Assembly (NCBI RefSeq): GCF_000495815.1
Contig: NZ_AWGE01000019.1
Span: 1-64,000, forward strand
Length of the DNA: 64,000 nt
Origin: Asticcacaulis sp. AC466
Lineage (GTDB): Bacteria > Pseudomonadota > Alphaproteobacteria > Caulobacterales > Caulobacteraceae
Direction: 5' to 3'
The notes beneath the pieces are model-generated. The model did not search any database. It was not told where the DNA came from and saw nothing but the letters and a program-made list of their open reading frames with translations. The stretch's first letter is position 1, and each line of letters starts with the position of its first letter. Below are positions 32,101 to 39,860 of the stretch, in pieces. The position numbers and the translations under genes were made by a program.

Positions 32101-32385
32101 GACGAGATCATTGACTTGCCGACGGGCAGCCGCGTCTACACAGCGTCCCAAAGTCGGGACCTGACCTCCGCCTTTACGGGCCTGGCGAAGAAGGCCCGGG
32201 CCGCAATGGTCAGCCAGGTCGCAAATCACTTCGATCTGCGTGGCGCTTGGATCGACAAGGATGTCTGGGGCGAGGTTCAAAGGATTGCCGACAAATCTGC
32301 CGCGACGGCGGCCCGGGGATCCTTTGCGCTGTCGCAACAGGCGGCGCCGGCAACCTTGGCTCAATACCAGAATAACAAGGCCTGA
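29104..32385 (+). CDS. Tail tape measure protein
   Basis: A 1093-residue protein that sets tail length and is expelled with the DNA. It is almost entirely helical, Ala/Gln/Lys-rich with long coiled coils, and has hydrophobic segments at about 185-260 (TALFNPYMLAVAAATGLVTT) typical of tape measures. The C-terminus includes a globular tail (GGTNFHPGGPAVVNDGGGDE, IDLPTGSRVYTASQS), common in lambda-type tape measures. At roughly 1.5 angstroms per residue this predicts a tail of about 160 nm. Confidence 0.95.
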   Translation: MTTRSILIRLGIDGKTEFRRDSAELEAQATRDMKSIEGAANLTTEAIEKQVQAYKALSAAESNAATKATSAVSVNKGQAAARDLIGIDDAVSKSARASASAFTAELRAMEAQAQAVRAVVDPLAAATERYASAEGQLNKMLAYGKINLDQHAAALKIERAALEATEKAHKGVANAAGLSANTIKMLAVQIPDVAQGLLSGQPFWQVFIQQGGQGAQIIGMDKGGFGAALRSTTALFNPYMLAVAAATGLVTTGIVATIAYADAQDQLALSLKGIGGASGLSVQALEDLAEQHAKTANIATSSAREQSAAYLRAGIINQDVLGKMIDISRNYALTQKMDGKQAQESLTKAMTDTTGAGLEVLKSLGELDSKTREYIVSLELQGRHEEAQLTLLGKIADKVDGASSHVNKLASSWHNVTVWADAAFVAMGKALDRRIAMDPQSVVDRYEGQRNSPGDATAGFHGVLGASLLWTPVTEEDYKNAKAELDAAKSNSKDATAKAKAAAVEQAGKSAYDALVPGDKQRKENDDRLKAVKTQYGEKSPEYKKAAAAAKLANDAIDRKENPKAPGADRAASLARDAEAMEVNTAASLELAKAYLKGDAAALVAESSRKALSRATKDGTSTEAAMRRQLDLTIAEAAASGAKSAAAMQTQADAQKAVNDQVAAGTLPARDAARALQEDARLRPLVVAQSLAHGEALKVLTADIEATKKAQADLNFETDRASLQAAADASREQVAYLEKQLDLVNQTNSARDIALAQYRTAQEISKNSAVDINRPDAAFAAAVDLAVSSGKAAQTDADLKKEQYAKSQLDQMAQRTELMTIELSMQGQSDAAIQRALAVRAAEIDLQRQGIGLESDKGRAIIAAVEAQESANVSLERSKALQGEINGLQERSIDKLGDWINAGKYSMKSFGDVGMAVLKDLLAEATKLSLLNPLKNWLLHEDNPTASGKGSFIAQALKWVVTGNSPIQTPSPIMHEARHYAGGTNFHPGGPAVVNDGGGDEIIDLPTGSRVYTASQSRDLTSAFTGLAKKARAAMVSQVANHFDLRGAWIDKDVWGEVQRIADKSAATAARGSFALSQQAAPATLAQYQNNKA

Positions 32386-32387
32386 TC

Positions 32388-33032
32388 GTGTATCAATTTC
32401 CCTATTCACTCTTCGGCGCCAAGGCCTTCCAGCCCTGGCTGGCGAATACGCGGGTGTCCGGCGGCAATACCTTGAACGGTGTCGGACAGGAGGCGGATTG
32501 GTCAGGTGGCGGCTATTGGTGTTTCGAGCTTTCCGAGATCCGCGTGTCCACGGATGCGCAGCATCTGGAATGGTGCGGTCTGTGCACCGAAATTGGCGAC
32601 GGATTCACGACCGTCGAAGTGCCCGTGGTCGCTGGCTTTCCGATGCCGGTCGGCACCGCAACGCCCGACACGATGGCATTTAAGGCAAATGCGGCGGCCA
32701 ATCTGGCGGCGACCTCGATCGACATCAAGGTCATGACCGGCGATGCGCCGGCGCGCGGACACAAGATGACGATTAATCACCCGCTTGCCGGGGCTAGGCT
32801 CTACAGCATCTTTTCCAGTACTGCGCTCGGGTCCGGGGTCTATCGCTGCAAGATCCGCCCCCCTTTGCGTGAAGCGGTCGCGGCCAATACCGTTATCGAC
32901 TTTAAAAACCTGCGTCTTGTGATGAAGGTCAAATCCACGGCCAAGGATATCTGGCCGAAACTCATGCCGCCCTACAAGGCGCGTCCGCAAATCCTGTTCA
33001 TTGAAGATTTTAGCTACCAGAACGCGCTATGA
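32388..33032 (+). CDS. Phage minor tail protein (distal tail candidate)
   Basis: A 214-residue protein from a GTG at 32388, directly after the tape measure, where distal tail proteins are encoded. It is predicted beta-rich (YWCFELSEIRVSTDAQHLEW) with a Ala-rich middle. It is the first of four small tip genes that overlap each other. Exact counterpart not certain. Confidence 0.7.
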   Translation: MYQFPYSLFGAKAFQPWLANTRVSGGNTLNGVGQEADWSGGGYWCFELSEIRVSTDAQHLEWCGLCTEIGDGFTTVEVPVVAGFPMPVGTATPDTMAFKANAAANLAATSIDIKVMTGDAPARGHKMTINHPLAGARLYSIFSSTALGSGVYRCKIRPPLREAVAANTVIDFKNLRLVMKVKSTAKDIWPKLMPPYKARPQILFIEDFSYQNAL

Positions 33033-33613
33033 CGCAAATTACCGATCGCAATATTCGGCCAGCGTTCTTCTACTTTGTCGATATCGACCCGCCCGTGCGG
33101 TTTTGGACCGGCATGGGCCCCAGGCACCTGGCCGCCGATGCCGTGGATACAACCGGCGGGATCTATGTCGGAATCGATTTTAACGCGGATCTGCCTAGCT
33201 TCAACCTGTTGGCTTCTGGCACGGCGGACTCCCTGAAGGTTGGCCTGGTTGGCGTCGACGACCGGATGATCGATCTGGTCGATATGGATGCCGATCTGGT
33301 TGAAGGTAAGCCGGTGCATATCGGTTTCGTCCAGTTCGACGCAGACTGGCAAATCGTCCGACCGCCGTACTGGATGAAAAATTACCGCATCACGAAGGTG
33401 TCGTTTTCCCTGGTCACGACTGGTGAACCGACTTCCGACGATACCCATGCCGCCGGCGTATCGGTCGATCTCGGATATGGCGATGTCATGCGCAAGCGTG
33501 GCAAGGGCGGTTATTGGACGCCGGACCGCGCCAAGCCCGGCGACCTGGGCCTATCGAACGTGCCCGGCCTCGATAATAATGCAACCCGTACCTGGCCGCC
33601 GCCGGGGAAATAG
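33029..33613 (+). CDS. Phage tail tip protein, DUF2163/BR0599-like
   Basis: A 194-residue protein. The segment FFYFVDIDPPVRFWTGMG and the later DADLVEGKPVHIGFVQFDAD match the style of tail-tip proteins (DUF2163 class) encoded before the hub protein in alphaproteobacterial phages and gene transfer agents. The start overlaps the previous stop. Confidence 0.65.
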   Translation: MTQITDRNIRPAFFYFVDIDPPVRFWTGMGPRHLAADAVDTTGGIYVGIDFNADLPSFNLLASGTADSLKVGLVGVDDRMIDLVDMDADLVEGKPVHIGFVQFDADWQIVRPPYWMKNYRITKVSFSLVTTGEPTSDDTHAAGVSVDLGYGDVMRKRGKGGYWTPDRAKPGDLGLSNVPGLDNNATRTWPPPGK

Positions 33614-33623
33614 CTTTCTGAAC

Positions 33624-34046
33624 ATGCAAATGAACTCCAACCGCCTTGGCGGCTTCCTTGACCGTGCGTTCGATACGCCGTTCGGGTGGCGCACACATGA
33701 CTGCCTGATCTGGCCAGCCAACTGGGTTGCGCTCGTCTCCGGCCGAGACCCGGCCGCACCCTGGCGCAACGCTTACCATGACGCGCGATCGGCGCTCCGG
33801 CTCGTCTCGGACGCCGGCGGCATCGAAGCGCTTGTGCGGACCGCGATGGCACGCGAGGGGTTTGAGATGACCGATACCCCGACGGTCGGCGATGTCGGCC
33901 TGGTGCATATCATCTCTGGCCGGGGGGTAGCTGAACTCGCGGGCGGCATCTGTACCGCGCCCGGGCACTGGTGCAATCTAACAGCCAATGGCCTTCTCGA
34001 AGGGCGTGCACGGCACGCCTTAGCCTTTCGAATCGAGGCGGCATAA
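33624..34046 (+). CDS. Tail assembly protein, DUF6950-like
   Basis: A 140-residue protein from the ATG at 33624. It begins with helix RLGGFLDRAFDTPFGWRTHD and CLIWPANWVALVSGRDPAAP, the pattern of DUF6950 proteins, which occupy the place of NlpC/P60-type tail peptidases next to the hub gene. A Cys in DCLIW sits where the catalytic Cys of NlpC/P60 proteins would be, but a full triad is not obvious. The stop overlaps the hub start (TAATG). Confidence 0.65.
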   Translation: MQMNSNRLGGFLDRAFDTPFGWRTHDCLIWPANWVALVSGRDPAAPWRNAYHDARSALRLVSDAGGIEALVRTAMAREGFEMTDTPTVGDVGLVHIISGRGVAELAGGICTAPGHWCNLTANGLLEGRARHALAFRIEAA

Positions 34047-37027
34047 TGCCCAATTCAATCGCATATGTTGCTGAGGCCGCCGCTGCATGGGTCATGTCAG
34101 CCGCTCTGGACGCGGGCATATCCGGCAGTACGGCCATCCTACTGGCCCAAACGGCCTATTTCGTCACCAGCACCGCCCTGACCGTCGCCGGTACCGCCGC
34201 CATCACGGTCGCGACCATGCCTGCGCTTCCCTCGCCTGAGGCCGTGCAAACGCCCTTGAAGCAGACCCGCCCGCCTGTGCGGCAAGGCTATGGCCGTATG
34301 CGTGTCTCCGGGCCGCGCGCCCTGTGGGCAAGCGTTCCGGGCTGGGCCGTCGAATCGAACATGCTGCACGAAGGCCGCGTTGACGGCTTCGAACAGGTCT
34401 ATCTCAACGACCAGGCTGTGACGGTCAAAAGCAATCACTACGTCCAGAGCATCGGCGACGCATTTGCCGAAAACCTCATCGGGATATGGTTGCGTCCCGG
34501 CCGCTCGACCGAGATCCCAACACCGGATCTGGTGGCGGCGTGTGGGAGCCTATGGACCAATGCACACCGTAACGACGGCATTGCCAGCCTCGACATGATG
34601 GTCAAGTCGGTGCGGCAACAGGACCTGAGCCGCCGCTATCCGAACGGCGAGCCGCTGGTATCGGTCGTGACGCGCCTGTCGCCCGTCTATGACTGGCGGG
34701 ACAGCACGCAGGTTCTGACGAATCCGGCGACGTGGAAATGGTCGCAAAACGCCATCCTGTGTTGGGCCACATGGGAATGGTACGGACGGTACCTGGAGCG
34801 GGCGTCTGAGGACAATGTCACGCCGAACCCGCAGCAGCTGGCGGCGTGGGCGGAAGAGATCGCGCCAGCACTGGCCTATTGGACGCTCGCCGCCGATATT
34901 TGCGATGAAACGGTGATGCGCAAAGATGGCGTGTCCGAGGCGCGATATTCGGTCGCCCTGATGACCTTGGCCCAGGACAAGGAAGATACGGTCCGCCAGA
35001 CCTTTATGAAGGCCTGCGACGGCTGGACGATGCGGCGGTCGGACGGGTCGCGCATGGTGCGGGTCGGGCAGTATATAAATCCGACGTTTGAAGTGACGGA
35101 TTCAAGCCTGATCAGCCTCAATTGGGAGCGCGGCACGGATGCCTCGGCAAAGGTCAATCTCCTCGAAGGCGCGTTCCTGTCGCCGGACAATGACTACACA
35201 GCCCAACCCATGGATCCGTGGGCTGATGAGGAGGCTATCCAACGCGAGGGCGAGATCCGCGATACCTTCGACTTGGCGATGGTGCCCAGTCACAGCCAGG
35301 CGCGCCGCCTGCTCAAGCGAGAAATGTACCGCCGCCGCGCCCCACGGCGAGGCACGATCACCATGGATCTGTCCGGCCTGGACGTCGCGGATCTGGGCCA
35401 CCGCTGGGTGCGGGTGGTTCGGTCGCGCGGCCCGATGTCGATGCGCAATATCGTCGTCGAAATCACCGGCGAGGGCGTTGTCGATTTCACGAAGCTGTCG
35501 GTGACCTTTCCGGTTCGGATGTCAGGGGCGAATATCGATGCCTGGACGCCAGCGCTCGAGGAGGGGTTTAAACCGAATGAGACGAACCGGACGCTACCGG
35601 ACGTCCTGCCGCCGCCGGAATTGCTCGACGCCTATGCCAGCTTTCAGAGCGATCGGGCAGCGCTCATTGTCGTCAAGGTTGACAATCCGCATGATGACAG
35701 CCGCACCTACCAGCTGAGCATTATCGACAGCACTGGCGCGGCGACGGATGGGCCTTGGCAAGAGGGCGATGTCGTCACGGGCGGCATTGAACTGCGCGCG
35801 GGACCGGTCGGCATCGGCGATTATCACGTCACGGTCAGGGCCAACATAGCGGGGCGTCTGACGGAATGGTACGGGCCTCCGACGGCCGTGTCGGTGACAC
35901 ATGCGGCCGCGCCCTATTTCCCTACGGCCTATGCCGATGGCACGGACATCAATGAATTGAAGCCCGCCCAACCCGGGGCGGACAAGACCAGCGAAAATAC
36001 CTCAAAGGATACGGCAGCGGTCGCGGGCGTGCCTGCGGGACAGGTGGTCGCCAATATCGCCGCCAGCGCGGACGAACTGATATTCCAGTCCGTGTTGAAC
36101 CAGGCCTGGCGCGACTATCAGGATGCGTTGAACTTCGACTCATCGGGTGAGTCCAACCAGACCAAGGCGATCAATGCGCTCTATAAGGCGACCAATGCCT
36201 TGAACATGGTCAACCTGATAGCGGCGCTGACCTCGGACGGTTCGGCAATGGCGTTGAACAGTAGCCTGGTCATGAGTGACGGCACGACAAATCTGGCGAC
36301 CTTCTTAAGTTTGGTCAAAAGTGTCTTCGGATCCGACTCGGTCACCGTCTCACAGGTAATGCAGGCGCTCGATGCCCAGTCCGGCCGGTTCGCCCTCTCT
36401 GTGTCGTCGTCAAATGGGGCCGTGACGGGTATCGAGGGCGGCGTCAATGGCAACCGGGCAACGCTCGATTTCGTGTCCGGTGTCATCCGCTTTATTTCCA
36501 CGGCCATCGGTGGCGTCGCCAAAACGCCGATGATCATCTCGGGCGATAAGGTCATCTTTACGGCCGATGTCGAGGTTGACGGGGCCCTGTTGGTCGCCGG
36601 ATCTACCAACACCTTGCAGATCGCCAACAATGCCGTGACCGATTTTCTGTCTTTGGACGTGGGTTTTATCGGCAACCTGTCGACCGAAAAGACGATTGCG
36701 ACCTTGGCGATCAACCCAAAAGGCGGCCGCGTCCGTATCCAATGGCGCGCAAATGTCGGCAATCCGTCTTCGACAGAGATTGCGTTGCGTCTGAAGGTTT
36801 TCCGCAACGGAACCAATATCAGCGGCTCTCTGGGCACCAAGTTGAACAGCAATTTCCCGACCAACTACATCGATTTTGTCGATGATCTCGCGGGCTACAC
36901 CTCGAGCGTCACCTACACCCTGACCGCACAAACTGTGACCGGAACCGATATCGGCGACACCGGCGGAAGCGGCATTAATCGCGATCTCAACTACCTCAAC
37001 TTTACCGTGGAAGTGAAAAAGAAATGA
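34046..37027 (+). CDS. Central tail hub / tip attachment protein (gpJ-like)
   Basis: A 993-residue protein from the ATG at 34046. The N-terminus has a hydrophobic Ala-rich segment (about 12-60). The core with RQGYGRMRVSGPRALWASVP, EQVYLNDQAVTVKSNHYV and the RRLLKREMYRRRAP stretch resembles phage tail hub proteins that anchor fibres. After about residue 510 (NRTLPDVLPPPELL) come immunoglobulin/fibronectin-like domains, and the C-terminal third is a repeat-rich fibre-like region that varies between phages and may contact the host. Confidence 0.85.
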   Translation: MPNSIAYVAEAAAAWVMSAALDAGISGSTAILLAQTAYFVTSTALTVAGTAAITVATMPALPSPEAVQTPLKQTRPPVRQGYGRMRVSGPRALWASVPGWAVESNMLHEGRVDGFEQVYLNDQAVTVKSNHYVQSIGDAFAENLIGIWLRPGRSTEIPTPDLVAACGSLWTNAHRNDGIASLDMMVKSVRQQDLSRRYPNGEPLVSVVTRLSPVYDWRDSTQVLTNPATWKWSQNAILCWATWEWYGRYLERASEDNVTPNPQQLAAWAEEIAPALAYWTLAADICDETVMRKDGVSEARYSVALMTLAQDKEDTVRQTFMKACDGWTMRRSDGSRMVRVGQYINPTFEVTDSSLISLNWERGTDASAKVNLLEGAFLSPDNDYTAQPMDPWADEEAIQREGEIRDTFDLAMVPSHSQARRLLKREMYRRRAPRRGTITMDLSGLDVADLGHRWVRVVRSRGPMSMRNIVVEITGEGVVDFTKLSVTFPVRMSGANIDAWTPALEEGFKPNETNRTLPDVLPPPELLDAYASFQSDRAALIVVKVDNPHDDSRTYQLSIIDSTGAATDGPWQEGDVVTGGIELRAGPVGIGDYHVTVRANIAGRLTEWYGPPTAVSVTHAAAPYFPTAYADGTDINELKPAQPGADKTSENTSKDTAAVAGVPAGQVVANIAASADELIFQSVLNQAWRDYQDALNFDSSGESNQTKAINALYKATNALNMVNLIAALTSDGSAMALNSSLVMSDGTTNLATFLSLVKSVFGSDSVTVSQVMQALDAQSGRFALSVSSSNGAVTGIEGGVNGNRATLDFVSGVIRFISTAIGGVAKTPMIISGDKVIFTADVEVDGALLVAGSTNTLQIANNAVTDFLSLDVGFIGNLSTEKTIATLAINPKGGRVRIQWRANVGNPSSTEIALRLKVFRNGTNISGSLGTKLNSNFPTNYIDFVDDLAGYTSSVTYTLTAQTVTGTDIGDTGGSGINRDLNYLNFTVEVKKK

Positions 37028-37224
37028 GCGACACTCTCAATCCGGTCTATGTCATCTACAAGGGCGGCGCGCCCTGGGCTGTGCTTCGCGGATCTCCCGA
37101 GGCGATTCAGACCAATCTCGACATGCTGGCGCCGGGTGATGCCTATCGTCTGGTGGATGAGTCGGTGCGACGGCTGGCCGATGCGCCGGCCTATGACGCC
37201 GCCGAATGCACGGTGGTCGCCTGA
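37024..37224 (+). CDS. Small phage tail-associated protein
   Basis: A 66-residue acidic protein (VYVIYKGGAPWAVLRGSPEA) squeezed between hub and fibre genes, overlapping both (ATGA and TGATG). It may be a fibre assembly factor; there is no family evidence. Confidence 0.6.
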   Translation: MSDTLNPVYVIYKGGAPWAVLRGSPEAIQTNLDMLAPGDAYRLVDESVRRLADAPAYDAAECTVVA

Positions 37225-39596
37225 TGGCCGTGCTTGATCCGATTGATCCCGCCTACCTGCTCGACGACGGGCTGACGGCGTTTGCGCCGCCCGGAGCGGG
37301 CGTCCAGGTCGGGTACGGCCAGGTCGCGGGCGTCGCGCGGATCTTCGACACCCAGGCGGGCACCGATCCGTGGCGCGGCCTGTTGGCGGTCGATACCAAG
37401 GCGCTCAACACCGCGTCCGGTAACACTTATCAGGTGTGGGTAGAATCCTCGACAACGCCGGATTTCAGCGCCGGAAAACGCGATGTCGTCAAGATCAATG
37501 TCGGTGCCATCCTGCCGGTGCCGTCCCTGGCCAAGTTCACGACGGTCTATGCCGGCACCCGGTATCGTTATTTACGCGCCAAGTTCGTCACTGATGGGCC
37601 ATCGAAAAGCATTCGCGCTCGTATCTTCCTCTTCCCCGCGACCGGAGCCGATGAATGGGATGCGACCGCGCTTTACCAGGCGATGGGGCTGGAGCTGCAG
37701 AACCTCAACAACGTCACGACCGGCCTGGCGGCCTGGGCGAACGGTGTGGTCAACGGCGGGCCCAATGGCGACGGCAAGTATCCGGTCGTCGACTATAATG
37801 GCGCGGTCCATAATATGCCGTGCATTGCGCAGATGCTTTTCGAAGCGGGCAGCGGCGGCGGACTGTCGCAGGGCAATATCGATGGATTGCCCGGATTTAG
37901 CGACCACACGACTTCACCGACGGTGCCGGTGACCTATCCCTTGGCGGGCGGTGGGCGTGCTTTGGCCAAGGCCGACCTTTTTGGCCTGATGGCAGCGCAT
38001 CGTCAGGACGTGACGATGCAATCCGACCTATCTGGAATTTCGGCCGTCTTTGGCCTGACCATCTCCGGCCTTGAGCGCCAGATAGGTGTCAACGCGATTG
38101 TGCAGGTCTTCGGCGGCATCATCGATCCGCGCAAGCCCCCTTATAATTGCAAGATGGATTTCCGCGACTATCGCGCCTTCACGTCGTCGGCCGGATCTTC
38201 CGTCATAGAGTCGGCCGACGCAAATGTCGTGACGGCGGCGGACATCGGTAAGGAGTTTTGGCTGTCCAACGTCGGCACCAACGGCTGTCACTACGGCTGG
38301 ATCGGGCAGATTGTAGATAGCCGACACTTCCGTCTCTACACAGATGCCACCCTATCGACGCCTTTAAACGCGCCTAGTTCTCAAACCAATCTGGACGGGA
38401 TGTGGGGGACTGACGATACGGTCGGCATTCAGCGGGCGTTCGATGACGCCGAACCGCCTGACCACTATTCACGCGGCAAGGTCGTGGTCATGACCGGTAT
38501 CGCCATTGTGTCCGCCGTCCGTTTCGGATCGATTGCTATCTATGGCTTCGCGTCGCAGACCTGCGGGTTCGCGCAACGACCGGAAAATTCGTCCACCACG
38601 TCGCCCATGGTGGCCGACAAGATCACCGGCGTCTATGCCAGCAAGCGTCCGCACCATTACAGTCTGATCAATCTCAGTTTTTTCGGCCAGAAATATTGCC
38701 AATTCTACACATCTTTTCGGCGCTGTTTCGAAATCCGGGGCGGCAATTTCGGCGCCTTCTGGGAAGGTGCGCCATACGGTCATATCGAGAACCTGATTTT
38801 TATCGAGGCGCAATGGGAAGGCGCATCGTTGCAACAGGCCTTCGCGGGCAAGGCGTACGGCTTGCAGGCCTTTTATAATTCCTGGTGCGGCATCCGGTGC
38901 GGGCTGTGGGATTTGAACGGGCATAGCTGGCACTGCGAAGCCAATGGCCATGCGGGTATCCTGTCGCACATGGCGGGGGCCAATCTGACCAACGTCAAAT
39001 GCTCCTACAACGGGGGCAGCGCAAGCGGGACGTTCATACACGAAAACTCCGCCAACTATACCGAGTTGGGCGTCGGCAACTCGGTCACCAATATTCGCGT
39101 ACAGGAATCGTGGGGCCACGGCATCTGCATCAGCAATACCGACCCGCTATTCATCACGAACAATGCCGCCAGCAAAAACAAGTTCTATCTCGCCGCGTTC
39201 GATGATGTTGGCAATATGGGGCCGGGCCACGGCGTTCGGCCCGGCAGCCTGCCCCCCGTGCGGGCGATGATCTATATCAAGGGCAGTACGGCGAACGATA
39301 ATGTCCTTGATCTGGTCACTGGCACTTACGGGATATCGGTCAGTGGCGCGCCGCCTGAAAACAACGCCACGCACGGCTATTTTGACACCGGGAATCCGGC
39401 GCGCAATATCGTCCATCTGCGCACGCCCGGCACCACGAATAACCCCGCCGACTGGTACGCGGGCCGGACCACACCTTTGCCCGCCATTCCGGCCGGAACC
39501 GGGGCCTATGCGCCCGGTCCCTGGGGCACCGATTCCTCAACCTCAATCGGCACGCGCAACCCGGAAATCACCGTCAACGGCGCGTCAGTTCCATAA
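37224..39596 (+). CDS. Tail fibre/spike with predicted beta-helix
   Basis: A 790-residue structural protein from the ATG at 37224. The N-terminal 250 residues probably attach to the tail. At about 390 the motif GTDDTVGIQRAFDDA, then GKVVVMTGIAIVSAV, is the usual entry into a pectate-lyase-type right-handed beta-helix, which runs on to about 700 with Gly/Asn/Ser-rich coils (HANGIL, TNVKCSYNGG). Such proteins bind or degrade surface polysaccharide. Catalytic residues cannot be assigned by eye. Confidence 0.8.
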   Translation: MAVLDPIDPAYLLDDGLTAFAPPGAGVQVGYGQVAGVARIFDTQAGTDPWRGLLAVDTKALNTASGNTYQVWVESSTTPDFSAGKRDVVKINVGAILPVPSLAKFTTVYAGTRYRYLRAKFVTDGPSKSIRARIFLFPATGADEWDATALYQAMGLELQNLNNVTTGLAAWANGVVNGGPNGDGKYPVVDYNGAVHNMPCIAQMLFEAGSGGGLSQGNIDGLPGFSDHTTSPTVPVTYPLAGGGRALAKADLFGLMAAHRQDVTMQSDLSGISAVFGLTISGLERQIGVNAIVQVFGGIIDPRKPPYNCKMDFRDYRAFTSSAGSSVIESADANVVTAADIGKEFWLSNVGTNGCHYGWIGQIVDSRHFRLYTDATLSTPLNAPSSQTNLDGMWGTDDTVGIQRAFDDAEPPDHYSRGKVVVMTGIAIVSAVRFGSIAIYGFASQTCGFAQRPENSSTTSPMVADKITGVYASKRPHHYSLINLSFFGQKYCQFYTSFRRCFEIRGGNFGAFWEGAPYGHIENLIFIEAQWEGASLQQAFAGKAYGLQAFYNSWCGIRCGLWDLNGHSWHCEANGHAGILSHMAGANLTNVKCSYNGGSASGTFIHENSANYTELGVGNSVTNIRVQESWGHGICISNTDPLFITNNAASKNKFYLAAFDDVGNMGPGHGVRPGSLPPVRAMIYIKGSTANDNVLDLVTGTYGISVSGAPPENNATHGYFDTGNPARNIVHLRTPGTTNNPADWYAGRTTPLPAIPAGTGAYAPGPWGTDSSTSIGTRNPEITVNGASVP

Positions 39597-39617
39597 ACCA
39601 CACGCAAGGAAAACCAA

Positions 39618-39860
39618 ATGGCTGCTGAAATCACTTTGTTCGAGGGCATTGCCTCGGCTCAGAACGGAGAACCGCAAGTCGCGCGGAATCCGTTTGCTTC
39701 CAAGAATGCGACCTTCACCCCAGATCGACCTTGTCTCGCGCGCATTCTCGCCAAAGGCGGCGACGTCGCTGTGACGCTGGGCAGCGTCACCTGGACGGTA
39801 GTGGACGGCAGTTGGGAATACTATTGGCTGGACGCGAACAAAGAACTGGGGATTGCATAA
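39618..39860 (+). CDS. Small phage protein between fibre and spike
   Basis: An 80-residue, mainly beta protein (LAKGGDVAVTLGSVTWTVVD, then SWEYYWLDANKELG) with AAGGAAAA ahead of its ATG. Its stop overlaps the start of the SGNH spike gene (TAATG), so it may be a chaperone or adaptor for that protein. Confidence 0.65.
   Translation: MAAEITLFEGIASAQNGEPQVARNPFASKNATFTPDRPCLARILAKGGDVAVTLGSVTWTVVDGSWEYYWLDANKELGIA

Noticed and set aside
36181-36864. 227-codon minus-strand frame in the tail hub gene
   Set aside because: Antisense to a continuous hub protein; no start signal and no domain.
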